Below the pieces are notes generated by a model. It searched no databases. It was not told the origin of the DNA and saw only the letters and a program-made list of their open reading frames with translations. The translations under genes were made by a program, and so were the position numbers. DNA of 64,000 nt from Baylisascaris procyonis (taxonomy: Eukaryota > Nematoda > Chromadorea > Rhabditida > Ascarididae), in the NCBI GenBank assembly GCA_037389465.1, contig JAZARR010000078.1:3224001-3288000 (forward strand), given 5' to 3'. Below, piece after piece: positions 50,201-61,345 of this stretch. Position 1 is the first letter of the stretch; every line of letters starts with the position of its first letter.

Positions 50201-52257
50201 GTGAGTCTCTTCACTTATACTCTTGGATATATTCACTTTAATGCCTAAAGCGAATACAAATGTCTAGGCAATCATTTATTGTTAGCACTGATATTTGTGA
50301 GCTGAAAATCAATTTCGATGTTCAACTCCACGATGATAGGCAGCGTATTTGCATTTTTATATCTCCTTTTCTTTGAATTTGCTGTTGATTGAGTCTCATA
50401 TAGCTTTTCGACGACCCAGCTAGTCGACCTTATAAACTGTATTCCTTTCATCAGCCTCTTTATTGTATATAGACCCTAACGACATTTCTGTGTTATATCC
50501 AAGCAACCAATAAAATCTGTGTGAAAAGGGGAATAAACATGGTCGCGAAAATGGATAGAAAATGGAGGTGGTGAGATAGAGAGCCGGAGAATTTGTAAAT
50601 CCTTGTGGCTTTCATTATTTGCTTATACGATCCATATTATGTGCGAATAAAGGAAAGCGAGGGACAAAGTGTTTTCAGCCAGTAGATCTGCATATTAACG
50701 ATAAAACAAAAATTTAAAACAAGAAGGAAATTAAAAGTGGCTTAAGCTGAATATGTTCAATGAGGTATTTTTTTGAAGTCAGAAATCTAGTATCATACTA
50801 AGCATTTCTGTAGCCATGAATTTGTGAGGAGAAGAGGCGTTTACTTTAAGAAAAAAAAAAAGAAAAGTTGTTAATGCGCTTTGAATATTTCGTTTTGCAT
50901 TTATATGCTAAAGAACGTTGCTGAGAATCTATGAAAGCGATGTGAGATTCTTTTCATCAGTTTTTTATGACATTGGTTTACGACATTTTTAGAACATTTT
51001 TGAATCATTTTCTGCATCACTCATATAATTGGAGGTTGCTAATGTTGGATTTTTGTGGCTATCTTAAAGACGTGTGATAAATTCGATAGTAACTAGTAAT
51101 TGTGATTCAAATTTCTCGCTAATTTTTTCCTTAGTTAATGCATAGTGATTTTTTCGTCAAAAAGTTCAGCTTTATCTTTTAGAGTCGAGAACAAGGCCCT
51201 TCTAATGTTAACAATATTCGGACGATGAATCGGCTGGCTTTCAATTTAATTACGTTTGCAATCGGTTCGATGCCAATACTTATTGTTACTATTATAACCA
51301 CAGTGAATCTTCAGCATCTTGCACATCTTGGTTAGTTATTATTTCGCAAAATGAAAGCTATTTATATCATCTATTTAAAAATAAACTGTGCTTCTAAATT
51401 TGTAAGTGAACAAATTCGACTGTAATTATTGTCGGTTATGAGAAAAATTTATTCGATATACCCACTATCCCCTCCCCCTCCTCGCCAAAATGTAGTGTCC
51501 GAACAAACGCTGTGGATATTTACACATGCAACTTTAAAAACTCCTCTTTAATATAAGACTCGCCAAATTATTCGTTATCACAAAAAGGCTGTAAGCCCAT
51601 GCAATTTCCACCCCATTCATAACTTTACCTTTGACTGTACGTTCCCCCACAATTAAAGATCTTTACTTCCACCTCGGCCAAACACCTTCAGTGTGTCATC
51701 TTTATTTCGTTTTTAATGACAGAAAGTCAGGGAATTTCTTCCCTGTTTATGGGACGAAGAAGATTGAGAAAAATATAAATCATTTCTTGTAAATAACTCT
51801 ATCCTCGATTATATGTGCCAGCGAAAGAGAAAAAAGCTTAGGGGTTTATGGCTGGTTAAATGAGATTTTACTATAATGTTCTGAATTTGAAGGTTTCGAA
51901 CCAAATTTAGGATTGCAACTTTTCTGAGGCCAGAACTTTGTACATGAAGGGTCGTCGTTGGCGGTCAAGGTCGCTGGTGTAAATACACTGAATTCATTTT
52001 CCTTGAATACCTTTATAGGATTGGGTACAAAATCACCATGCAAAACATTTCTGAACGCGAGGCTATTCAAGCAAGCCGAGATTCTGGCATGTGTTGCTGC
52101 AACCGTATGGACTTTAGCAATGGTCGTCGATCCGTTGATTAACACATATGTCGATTCGCTGTTTCTCGAAACAGTGCGGTCGTATTGTCGAAAGATGCTT
52201 CGCTGTAATGGAAGGCACAAGAACTCATCAACGTCAAAAGTTGTGATTTCATCGTGA
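47282..52257 (+). CDS. Nematode-type seven-transmembrane G protein-coupled receptor
   Basis: Complete rhodopsin-like receptor of about 421 residues; the ligand is unknown. Exons: 47282-47500, 47968-48101, 48948-49111, 49473-49639, 50006-50200, 51183-51330, 52019-52257; all phases close. The N-terminus has a Cys-containing extracellular block (FANCGNVVQVKDEKYLQC). TM1 is SIISSAAIIINIAYGLLIIY, TM2 TVSTVIALALFYTILFAW, TM3 runs into WLLYMAVVHPLKYRYV, TM4 is CWVAVTAIWIISIAFAVSYF, TM5 CVIAAFFITVISFYVIMLY, TM6 FNLITFAIGSMPILIVTII, and TM7 VAATVWTLAMVVDPLINTYV. The AVVHPLKY loop after TM3 is typical, but the DRY triplet before it is LLY. The NPxxY region is DPLINTY. The tail is short and Ser-rich (SSTSKVVISS). 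The start at 47282 follows an acceptor ending about 47268. It is paralogous to the gene at 61346. I cannot assign it to a named C. elegans receptor class. Confidence 0.85.
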
Positions 52258-52522
52258 TTTTTTTTTTTTTTTTGTATATTTATTGAGTAATACATTCCGC
52301 TTCTTCTATTTTCTTCTTCGCTCATGCAGTCTTGAAAAGAATCAGAAATTTACGTTTTATGCAGATATGGAAAGAACATTCTACACACACACACACACAT
52401 CGTAGAGATGAAAGCCATGTATGCACAAAAAACAAATGCAAATTCAACATTGCATAGCCGCGTGTTTAGGGTGCAATAGGAATAATTCGCAGCACGCTTC
52501 GATACGTTGAGTATGGAAAAAG

Positions 52523-52528
52523 AATAAA
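52523..52528 (+). terminator. Candidate polyadenylation signal of the first receptor gene
   Basis: AATAAA about 265 bases after the receptor stop codon at 52257. It is the first canonical hexamer I noticed downstream. Confidence 0.35.
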
Positions 52529-52858
52529 GTCGTGACACTTTTAAGCAATCTGAGCATGAATGATCAACAAGTCATCGTATTTTTCGAGCACATTCGAGAT
52601 GAAAGAAAAAAATGATCGTGGTGATCTTGCGCACACTAAACATGAAAAACGAGTATGTCCTCGCATTTCAAGTGTTGTAGATGGAAGAGTAAAATTAGTC
52701 GTGATATTCTTGTGTATGTTGATGGTGAGAGAGAAATAACTCTATCGTGAGAGAGAAATAACTTCGTTTTTTTTGGCATGTAGGGAATAGGAGAAGAAAT
52801 AAAATGATTTTTGCATTTTGTCTGATGAGTATTAATTATTGCGTTCTCTTTATCTTAG

Positions 52859-53059
52859 TTTCTCAGAGGTGCCCGATATTTAGAGAGACGCGTCCACTCT
52901 TTACGATTGTTGAAACGAGTTAGAAATATTGGAAAACAAGTCCAGCTCAGCAAAAGTCTCAGGTACACGTCGAAATGCTCAGCAAATCGACACCCACTCA
53001 TAGGTGACTCAAATGCAGCCTCTGACGAATCCCTCATTAGAACAAGAGAAACAAATTAA
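52859..53059 (+). CDS. Orphan terminal exon, basic cytoplasmic-tail-like
   Basis: After a good acceptor (TCTTTATCTTAG) a frame of 66 codons runs to a TAA. It encodes a strongly basic, helix-prone stretch (LERRVHSLRLLKRVRNIGKQ) and a Ser/Asp-rich end (LIGDSNAASDESL), resembling the cytoplasmic tail of a receptor or transporter. It could be an alternative tail of the receptor ending at 52257 or the last exon of an unseen gene. There is no ATG, so it needs an upstream exon. Confidence 0.25.
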   Translation, partial: FLRGARYLERRVHSLRLLKRVRNIGKQVQLSKSLRYTSKCSANRHPLIGDSNAASDESLIRTRETN

Positions 53060-53242
53060 CTTTGGAATTTCTCGGAGTTTTCAGTTTTCTATATTCAGTT
53101 CTTCATTCTCTCCCCTTATCATTCCCTGAATCCGTCATGAGGACTAACCTTTGAACGCTTCAAGTACAAAAGTCTGCTAATTTTATTTGGTTACGGTTGC
53201 GTGCTGAGGAAATGAGTCGTTATTCTTCACGTCGTATCTGAC

Positions 53243-53406
53243 CTAATAGACTCAACAATATACGCTTCATACGACATCAGTCCTTGCCGCGCATTCAACA
53301 TCTTAGCCGTCATGTCTTGCCTCACTGCCGCTACGGTTCGATCAAACGTCTCTGCGAAACGACACCATCGCCTTCGGCTGATCTTCGATGCTGTTGTCTC
53401 AGTGAA
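53243..53406 (-). CDS. Orphan internal exon on the minus strand
   Basis: It is bounded by a strong acceptor (CCCACCTTTCAG) and a donor (TTAG|GTCAGA), and one frame is open throughout. It encodes 54 residues of mixed charge (ISRRRWCRFAETFDRTVAAV, then GLMSYEAYIVESIR). GC content is clearly higher than in the surrounding DNA. I do not recognise the protein and found no partner exons; a small intron-like segment at 53407-53460 precedes it, but the phases beyond it do not close. Confidence 0.25.
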
Positions 53407-56050
53407 CTGAAAGGTGGGTCGATTCTCCAGTGGGTGTTGCCAGAGGAAAGGAGAACTCACGGAGGGAAGTTGACATCGCGTGGACGGTCGTCACTCAACG
53501 CGCAGACGCTGTATCTCTTGCTTTCACGCCAACTGTTACTTAGCTTGCAAAAAGGCATAATTTCTGAATTAGCAGAGGTTTTCACATAAATTTATGGATG
53601 ACTATTGGATGGGGGCCAACAATATAGATAACTACGCACTTCGAGTGTGCAATATCGCGACAATGTTGAAAAACTGGAATGCAGTAAAACATAGTACAAT
53701 CATCATGTTGCAAGGCCTCTAAAAGTGCAGGACCATAGCAAAATTTTGCAGGAAAACGGATGTAATGTGTCTCCGTGTTTGCTGTTCTTGCACTTAAAAT
53801 GTGCTTTAGAGGTTTATAGATGCGAAGTAGGTGGAACTTCTCCTCTATTTTAGTTGCAGAATTTCAATATTTAATAACGCTCGACATTGATACAGAAATG
53901 CGGCGCAAATGTCATATCGGCTGGAAAATGCTTCCACAGTTATTTGACGATCGTATCATAAGCTAGTGAAATTTTTTGTACGAACCCATCGTGTCGTCCT
54001 GCAAATGTGTGCGTTATGTATCTCTCTGCACAATAATTTGAGCTCTGAACCAAAGACTACAGAGGCGGCCTAATTTTGATGGCGTAATCTAAATTATGAA
54101 TAGCTTCTCACCAACAGTATCTTCACAATTCACTGTCTCTATGAATTCACTACAGTTCACTTGAGTCTCTATAAAAGTTGAAATTCAGTTCTGTTGACGA
54201 ACCAAAGAGCAATTTTAATGCATTCTCAGGAATTTGCACTAACAAAGTATGTTATGGCGAGGTTGCATCGCAGGTGTATGTGTGCACTGCAAATGTCTGT
54301 ATTTGTCTGTCTGTCTGCCTACCCGATGGTCCCAATTTGTGGGTTCTAACGGTAGTCCTACGAAATAATCAACGTTGAGTGATGACGTGCTAACCATCCT
54401 CTAAGTTGAATTATCACCTTTTTTGTATATTTCACTGCAGGTGGGGTCACATCTTATGCCTAATGGCTTGCATTTTGTAACCAATCACGTCACAAAAGAT
54501 TCCTTTGTAAGACCTGTGCACGGTGTTTGGCTCATTAAAAATAGCACCGCATTATTTTTCTGCCTTATTGGCAGTCTACGAGACTGGTTAGCTTAATGGG
54601 TAGGTTGAAAGTAATGCACATAGCATGGGCTTCCCTGATGCGCTTTTCCGCTTGTTTGTTCGAAAATCTCTACACAGGTTCGCTTACATGCTAAAATACA
54701 GAGAAGTGTAACATAGGTATGGCAGAGAGTTACCTGCAAATTAGTATGGGCATAGTAGAAAATAAATCAATACAATATACCTTCAGTTTAGTCACTCCTA
54801 TATGCCCTATAACCTTCAATTTAAGAAGCCTTCTTCCAACACAAGCCCTGTTGCACGTAGCATCTCGTTTTAATGAGGCATTTAACAATGGCCAAGAGTT
54901 TAGGTGAAGGTTGACTGCATCGTTTAAATCATGCACGATTTTCTGGAAAGTTACTTGTATATGGGTGCTCAAACATTCACTGCAGTGACGCGCTAATCTG
55001 CGGATGTTATTCCAAGAGGATTACAGCGCTTGTTAGTTGTGGACACGAGAGAGATTTCTCTAATTTTACCAGTTTTTTTCTTTTCAGTTCTAATTTTATC
55101 GCTTCATCTGTACTTGTTGAACAACTTCTCTATTTTGGTGTTCAAGTCCATGTTGTTCATCCCGGGCTCCCGCCTTCAATCGCAACCACTGAAAAGTGCA
55201 AGTGAAACACTTGAACAGTTGTGCATTGTTTTGCAGGAGAGTACAGTCGTGTATCATCGTTTCGTTGATATAGAAAATGATCGATTGTGGTGTTTGAAAT
55301 CACATGATCGATCGGGAGTGATATGAGGAATTCAGCATATTTTATGTGCATTTGCATATGGTTCACATAAAAAACGGTTTCGAAACGATCGGCGGGCATT
55401 TCTAATCTGCTGTGCCCGAAAACTACAGCTGGCGATAGACGAATGCAGATCATATGCGCGTAACCGCATCCAACAAACGAACATCTCCACTTCTAATTAT
55501 CGTGACAGTTTCTAAACATGTGGGCATGATGTCTCGCAGTCCTCACTGAAACGTCCCATAGCCTAATCGAAATTCATCTGATCATCCTCGAAAGGCTGAT
55601 CAGGTCTGTCGCTCTTGTGGTGGTGATAGAGAGGGCTTATCGGTGGCGCTCGCCTTACCAGAGAAAATGAGGAACCACGCACGTGCTATAACTCCAATTT
55701 TGGTTATGCGCCTTAAGTATAACCGAAAAAAATCGTATTATAACCTGCTCGAAAGAAATCTTCAAATCTATTTCTCAAAAGAATGCTGTTTTTGGATAGA
55801 GCCCTGAAACTTAGATAATTGTGCACTTCTGTGAGGTACTGGTTTATGATATTGCATTTTATACATTTGAGCTTTTATTCAACAACAGCAAAGTTGTAAA
55901 AATATGAAGTTTCTACTGCCTCACGTATGTGTCGAGTTATTTAGAATATGAAGGCATCGTTTATTGCATTTTTTAATCGCTGATTACAGTTTGGTGATGA
56001 GGAACATGGTTTCCCACAGGGGGAAATTTTAGCTTGTTAAGACTTAGGGC
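53407..56050. other. Intergenic DNA between the two receptor genes (first part)
   Basis: Nothing here is supported as a gene. Open frames at 54719-54907 and 55030-55326 lack splice context and motifs. Confidence 0.45.
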
Positions 56051-56225
56051 CTTCCATTTTCCTAGTTGATGCCCTGACGAATGCCCTTCCATTTTCCTAG
56101 TTGATGCCCTGACGAATGCCCTTCCATTTTCCTAGTTGATGCCCTGAGGAATGCCCTTCCATTTTACTAGTTGATGCCCTGAGGAATGTCCTTCCATTTC
56201 CCTAGTTGATGCCCTGAGGAATGTT
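56051..56225. repeat. 35-bp tandem minisatellite, five copies
   Basis: Five head-to-tail units of 35 bp start at 56051, 56086, 56121, 56156 and 56191 (unit begins CTTCCATTTTCCTAGTTGAT). Copies differ by single bases, such as GACGAATG versus GAGGAATG, and the later units carry most of the changes. The period is not a multiple of three, so it is unlikely to be coding. Confidence 0.95.
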
Positions 56226-56278
56226 CACTCGCCGTTGTTTGTCATTAAGGTCTTATAAGTTATGCAGAGCACATAATG

Positions 56279-56279
<1 letters not shown>

Positions 56280-56332
<53 letters not shown>

Positions 56333-56465
56333 TATTTATTTATTTATTTTTATTTTTATTTTTATTTTTATTTTTATTTATATAACCAGTGTTCAATAAC
56401 AGGTGGGAAATCGAACCTGCGTCCTTCCGCATCCAGATCGTTTAGAGTGCATGCGCTGGGAGCAG
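56280..56465 (-). mobile_element. tRNA-derived SINE-like element with A-rich simple-repeat tail
   Basis: On the minus strand, 56462-56404 resembles the middle and 3' part of a tRNA. It has an A-box-like CAGCGCATGCAC, then GGATGCGGAAGGACGCA and an exact B-box GGTTCGATTTC (plus strand 56407-56417), with box spacing close to that of tRNAs. It then runs into a tail of (AAAAAT)n, (AAAT)n and about 24 AT units (56280-56383). A tRNA-like head followed by an A-rich repeat tail is the usual build of SINEs copied by LINE machinery. The T-stem is imperfect, so it is not a functional tRNA. Target-site duplications were not identified. Confidence 0.4.
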
Positions 56466-56524
56466 AATTCCCGATTTCATATCCCTCATGCTGTCACTGT
56501 TTTAATTCAAGTTCAAATAGTGAG

Positions 56525-56573
56525 TGCCATCAAAGCCTGGCCCAGACTAAAGTTAGCTGAGGCTTTGATGGCA
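56525..56573. repeat. Perfect 14-bp inverted repeat with 21-base loop
   Basis: TGCCATCAAAGCCT (56525-56538) is exactly reverse-complementary to AGGCTTTGATGGCA (56560-56573). As RNA or extruded DNA this forms a 14-bp hairpin. It lies about 60 bases beyond the head of the SINE-like element, and the two may be connected. Confidence 0.85.
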
Positions 56574-59500
56574 TGAGAAGTTGCGCATTTATATTTCTTG
56601 TTGCTGACTTACGGGGTTGCTTAGTCAGATGAGCGGAACCAAAGGCTCATATCGTGCCAGCTGCGCTGATGTTTCTTTATTAATTTTTGACGTCGCCAGC
56701 TTTCACTCTTCTGGAATCTGCGATGAACTTCCCTCGTTTTTGATAAGCTCCATGGCAAAGGCAGGTAGAGGCAATCTCTAAGACTGCTTTAAGGTATACT
56801 TCCCCCTGAAATATAGCAATATCGATTAAATCACTTAGCAATATTCTTGGCGTCTTATATTAATAAATCTCTGTGTGAAATGTTTGTATAACGAATGAAT
56901 AAGCACTCAAATTTCTCATTGTACAAGAATGAAAATTGCAAATGTTTTATACGATTCCAGGCCTCACTTGGACAAGCGTGTATCAGGCAATTTGCGATTT
57001 GATTGTCTATTTGCTCGGCTTTTGCTTTCAATAAGTGAGTTGACCTGAACGGTCTTCGAAACCAGAAGGGGAGAGATTGGACTTGATTGGCTTCTTAAAT
57101 GAGGTGAACATCAAGATTTACGTTCAAGTGGCTCAAAGTTGTCGCTTATTTCATCACATATAAAGGCAGATTTGCCTAAAATGTAGTATTAAAAGCAGTC
57201 AGCTTAGGCTCGAAAGGTTGGTGAACAACAAATGGGAGATTCTTGTAGAAATAATAAATACTGAGAGAAAATTTTTGCAACGCTATCTTTTCACACCTAT
57301 CTCGGGCTTTCTGGCTCAAAATATTCACAAAATTCGCTCTAATCGCATGGCATTTGCGCTTTAGTGTTTGGTAGTAACCCTAAAGTTTTGATACCATTCG
57401 TTCGTCGCAGTCATCCTAGCAGTTTTTTGCTATCCACAAGGGTCGCGGCGACTTTTGTAACTAGTTAAAGTAGAACATTTATAAAACGTGAACTCTATCC
57501 ACTGATTGTCGATTATTCATCAGTGATTGGCCATCGATTTCATTTTTAGCAGTGGTTTACACAGTTGTGTAGGTTGATAGCATGATTTTCAAAGAGGTTG
57601 CTCAAGGGCTCTGAAGTGCTAACATCAAATATATGATTAAATGAAGAAGTGCTCGCAATAAGTGAATTCTCATGAGTGTATCACACAAATGCACGTGCTT
57701 CATAAATTAAATTTACGCAACGCTCTTAGTGAGTCTATCGTCGTTGGTGGTTGTGTGACGTTAATGGATGTTTTGCGCTGAAAATATTAAAACACTGTTT
57801 CATTTGCCCTTCGCATCATTTCTCTTCTATCGTTCTAACCTGTCTGAACAGTTACTGAAGTTCGCCTTTTCTACATGTTAGACATTTTTTCCAAATTTGC
57901 AACTATGCAGTTATAATTTTGTAGGCGCTTCTAGTTTCTTGCAGTCCTGCAATTCTAAGTTCGTAAAGCATATTGTAGCAAGGTTGTGTTTACAAGTATG
58001 CACGTATCTGTATATCTATGGGTGCGTCTGCCTTTCCAGTTACTTCAACTCGCTGGCCATTGAAGCCAGAGTAATAAAATGTTGTGTAGGGAATCGATAA
58101 CAATCTCTGCAATGGGTTGATCCTCAGCAACAACTTTTTGCTGATTCGTCAACTTCTGAAAGAGTTATAGACACTGAAAAGAGCTTAAAGATTTTTTATA
58201 GACACTGAAATGTGTTTAAACACTTTATGGTCTTAGCGACAGTTCGAATCACATTTTGAGTCAAGCTGCACGAATTTTTGAAGGCCATACCAAATCCTTT
58301 GATTTCTTTTCAGAGGACCGATATGTCAAGTGGTTTGGTCGAAGTCGGAGCATGTTACTAAGCTTTTTGCTACTTTCATGCGAGTTCTCAAACCAATCGG
58401 CCTGATGAGGAGGGCTATGAAGATTCGTTTTTATGAGATCAACAAGCGTGCTTTTCATTTTATACTCCGCAATTATGCAACTGCTCATGAAACCGGATTC
58501 AAGTGGAGGTATACTGAGTACTAGTGGAATACAGAATCGAAGTGAAGGTAGCGATTGTTGCGCAGAAGATTCTCATGACAAAAAATGAGTGCTGGGATGG
58601 AAGACTGTTATCGGACTATCCTTGAGAATGAGTGAAATCATAAACTGTCTCAGTTTCCAGTGTACCTTGCGAAGTTAGAAGCTCTTTATTCCTTCTCTTT
58701 TCTCCTTTATCGTTCAGAAACGGATAAGATTTTGGTTACAAAAAAACTGACTGCCGAAAATTGACTTCCATCAAAGACCACATTCAAAGCTTTCAGCCGA
58801 TGTCACTACTAATTATATGTCTCTTCATCGGCTCTTAGCCATGCTACTCGCCTCTCTCTCTTTCAGCCATCTGTGACAACTGCTTCGTGGGCCACTTAAA
58901 CATGCGCGCTATTATGATAAAATTACTAAAAGGTAGGTGTCAGATGTTTGGACATGGATTCTATTCCAGTGCCTGCCTAGGAGCTACTTTTCAACCTTGC
59001 ATCTGTGTTTCCTTCATATCAAGGTGAAGCTCTTATTCCTTTTCGGCATTTACTGCCTGTTGGCACCTGCACAATATACCTACGCTTTGGACTTGTGTCA
59101 CCTTTACATTGTAGGCAAGAAGGAAGTCCAATATAATATCGGCACTAACTGAAAATTATGGCTCTAAAGTGAGTGCAAGAGCTTCGATATATGAAGACTT
59201 CATGTATACTTCTTGAAAAGTGCATCTATTCGGGGCAGGCGCCAACTCATTATTGTCAACTCGGTTGATGCATCGATTATACAAAAGTGTAAAATGAAAC
59301 TTCTATTTGTCATCGAATTTCCATATGTGATTTGCTCGTCTAAAATGTATGCATATCTGCTAATTGGTCATTCGATGCAGTGCTTAGGTGACGCGTCCTC
59401 ATCTGCACGAGTAATGCCTTCCCATTGGCTTCCGGTGGAGAAAATGCTTTCATCGCTCAAATTCTGTTATGTTCTCACTTTGAGGCACTAACAACTCATT

Positions 59501-61345
59501 ATGACATCATTGCGTTGCAAATGATTTCATGAACCACTCTCAGAAGTTTCCCATGCGATATTGAGAAAATGACGGAACATTAATGTTCTCATAATTTAGT
59601 GTTTTCTTTTTTTTTTCCAGTTTAGGTATCGGTATTGATCAGCTGTTAAGTGAAATATGATGCATGCGAATTCTTCTTTGTTCTTATGAGATAATTTAAC
59701 ATTTCGTGCTGCGTATTGCAGAGGTTTTTTCTCACGGAACAGAATTGTGACTGGAACGATTTGAGACGTATGGTTTTTTTTTTGCATTAAACCACTTTTG
59801 CCATCTGATTGCGCACATAAATTAATGTTAGCACCAATTCGATATTTCTAGCTTTAGATCATTTTAGAATTGTCGAATTTCTTGCGCATAAATCTCCACT
59901 TATTTTAATGCTGATGATTTTTCATGGAACGAGGAAGAGTGCAGAAGAGAGGTTGAGGGTTTAGCTATTAAAGGCAATATTGCAATCCATTAAGCAACAA
60001 ATCTCCGCACCGTTTTTTCTTTTCTTTCAGCTTCTTAATGGTAAAAGACGTAAGACGCACATGTTTCTCAAAGTTGGATGCTTAATCTGCGCTACTCTTG
60101 AAAAAAATAAGGTAGAAAGTGCAAAATTATACATTTGTGGATCGCAGCCTTCGTCTGAACTTGGGAAACATATCAATTTCCCCATAAAACAATAAATTTT
60201 TTCGATATTGTGCTTCTTCTCCTTCCTTTTCTTCTTCCGTTCTTTTCTTTCAAGGTGGTCAGATATATTTATGCTATTTTTTGATACGAACAGTATGCTC
60301 GGCCACTATCGAAATCATTTTGCCAGTTAATTTGCATCGCAAGAACTAAAGCCTGGCGGAAAGAGAACACATTGCTGTCGAGCAAGTGTTTTTTTGTGCC
60401 AAACTCATAAACGATCGGCTTCAATGGGTTATGAATTCGGAAGGTATCAAACTTTTGAAAGGGGCGTAAGTTTCATCTTCACAAAATTGGATTTTCACGT
60501 TCGTGGCACCATTGAGTGGTATGAGTTCCTTACTCTCGACAATTCGTCGACAATTTGAATGACCATCAGTGTTTCCGATGCTCTATTATTCTATGACAGT
60601 ATTGATCCAAAATTAACTCGCAATGAAAGCTCACGATCGTATCCTAAGTGATCGCTACAATATTCTTTTTAACGTCTACTTTTTAGTTATTGCCTCATGG
60701 GGAAAGGTTTATTGATTCTTTTAGATGACTAAATTATGATTTTCACATTGTTTCGGCTAGTGAACGACTCTTCTTCGAACTAATGAGTCACCAAAATAAA
60801 GAAACTTTTTGAGAATTTCGATCGCTTCATGTCAATTTTCTGGAATTTTTTTTTCCTTACGCGCACGTATTTCTAATCGTAGTTTCTAATGCAATAGCAA
60901 CCATTCCAATTACACCTTGCTAAATTGATCGAACGTCATTTTGGAGCGTCTCTCTTGAAAATATTCTCTATGCTTCCACTTAAAATAAGAGACATCTGAA
61001 CGTCAACATCCTCAGGCTAATTCCATGATCGTTAATAATGAATGCAAATAAGACAAAATAGGAAACGCCCCAAAATTGCAGGAATCACAACAGCTGACTC
61101 ATCGAGTCTGCACTTGGATTTGCATTAATCGTTCAGAGTTATCGAAAATGTCGAGCAAACTACGACGCACTTACGATGCTTGTTAGCGTGTAATGGCCAA
61201 ATAATATATGAGATTTTGCTAAAGATATTCTGTTTGCTGGATTTGAATGTGTCATATAAACACCTATATTTAACATTTTAGACGAAAATTTTGTGGTTTT
61301 GAAGATGTTTCGCTGAGGCTACGGCACATTTTAATCGTCGTTACT
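56574..61345. other. Intergenic DNA between the two receptor genes (second part)
   Basis: Mostly without recognisable features apart from the candidate exon at 58314-58524. A second weak candidate follows a good acceptor (TTTTCTTTCAG) ending about 60030 and reads LLNGKRRKTHMFLKVGCLIC to a stop at 60195, with no known motif. A short duplication of TAGACACTGAAA occurs at about 58168 and 58199. Confidence 0.4.
58314..58524 (+). CDS. Orphan terminal exon of unknown function
   Basis: A strong acceptor (TTGATTTCTTTTCAG) is followed by a frame open for about 69 codons to a TAG at 58522-58524. It encodes a basic, helix-prone peptide (FATFMRVLKPIGLMRRAMKI, then RAFHFILRNYATAHETGF). I do not recognise a family and found no upstream exon. 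Confidence 0.22.

Noticed and set aside
58314..58400. Frame starting DRYVKWFGRSRSM taken as a receptor DRY segment
   Set aside because: The frame stops after about 28 codons and the surrounding residues do not match TM3 or the second loop of the local receptors.
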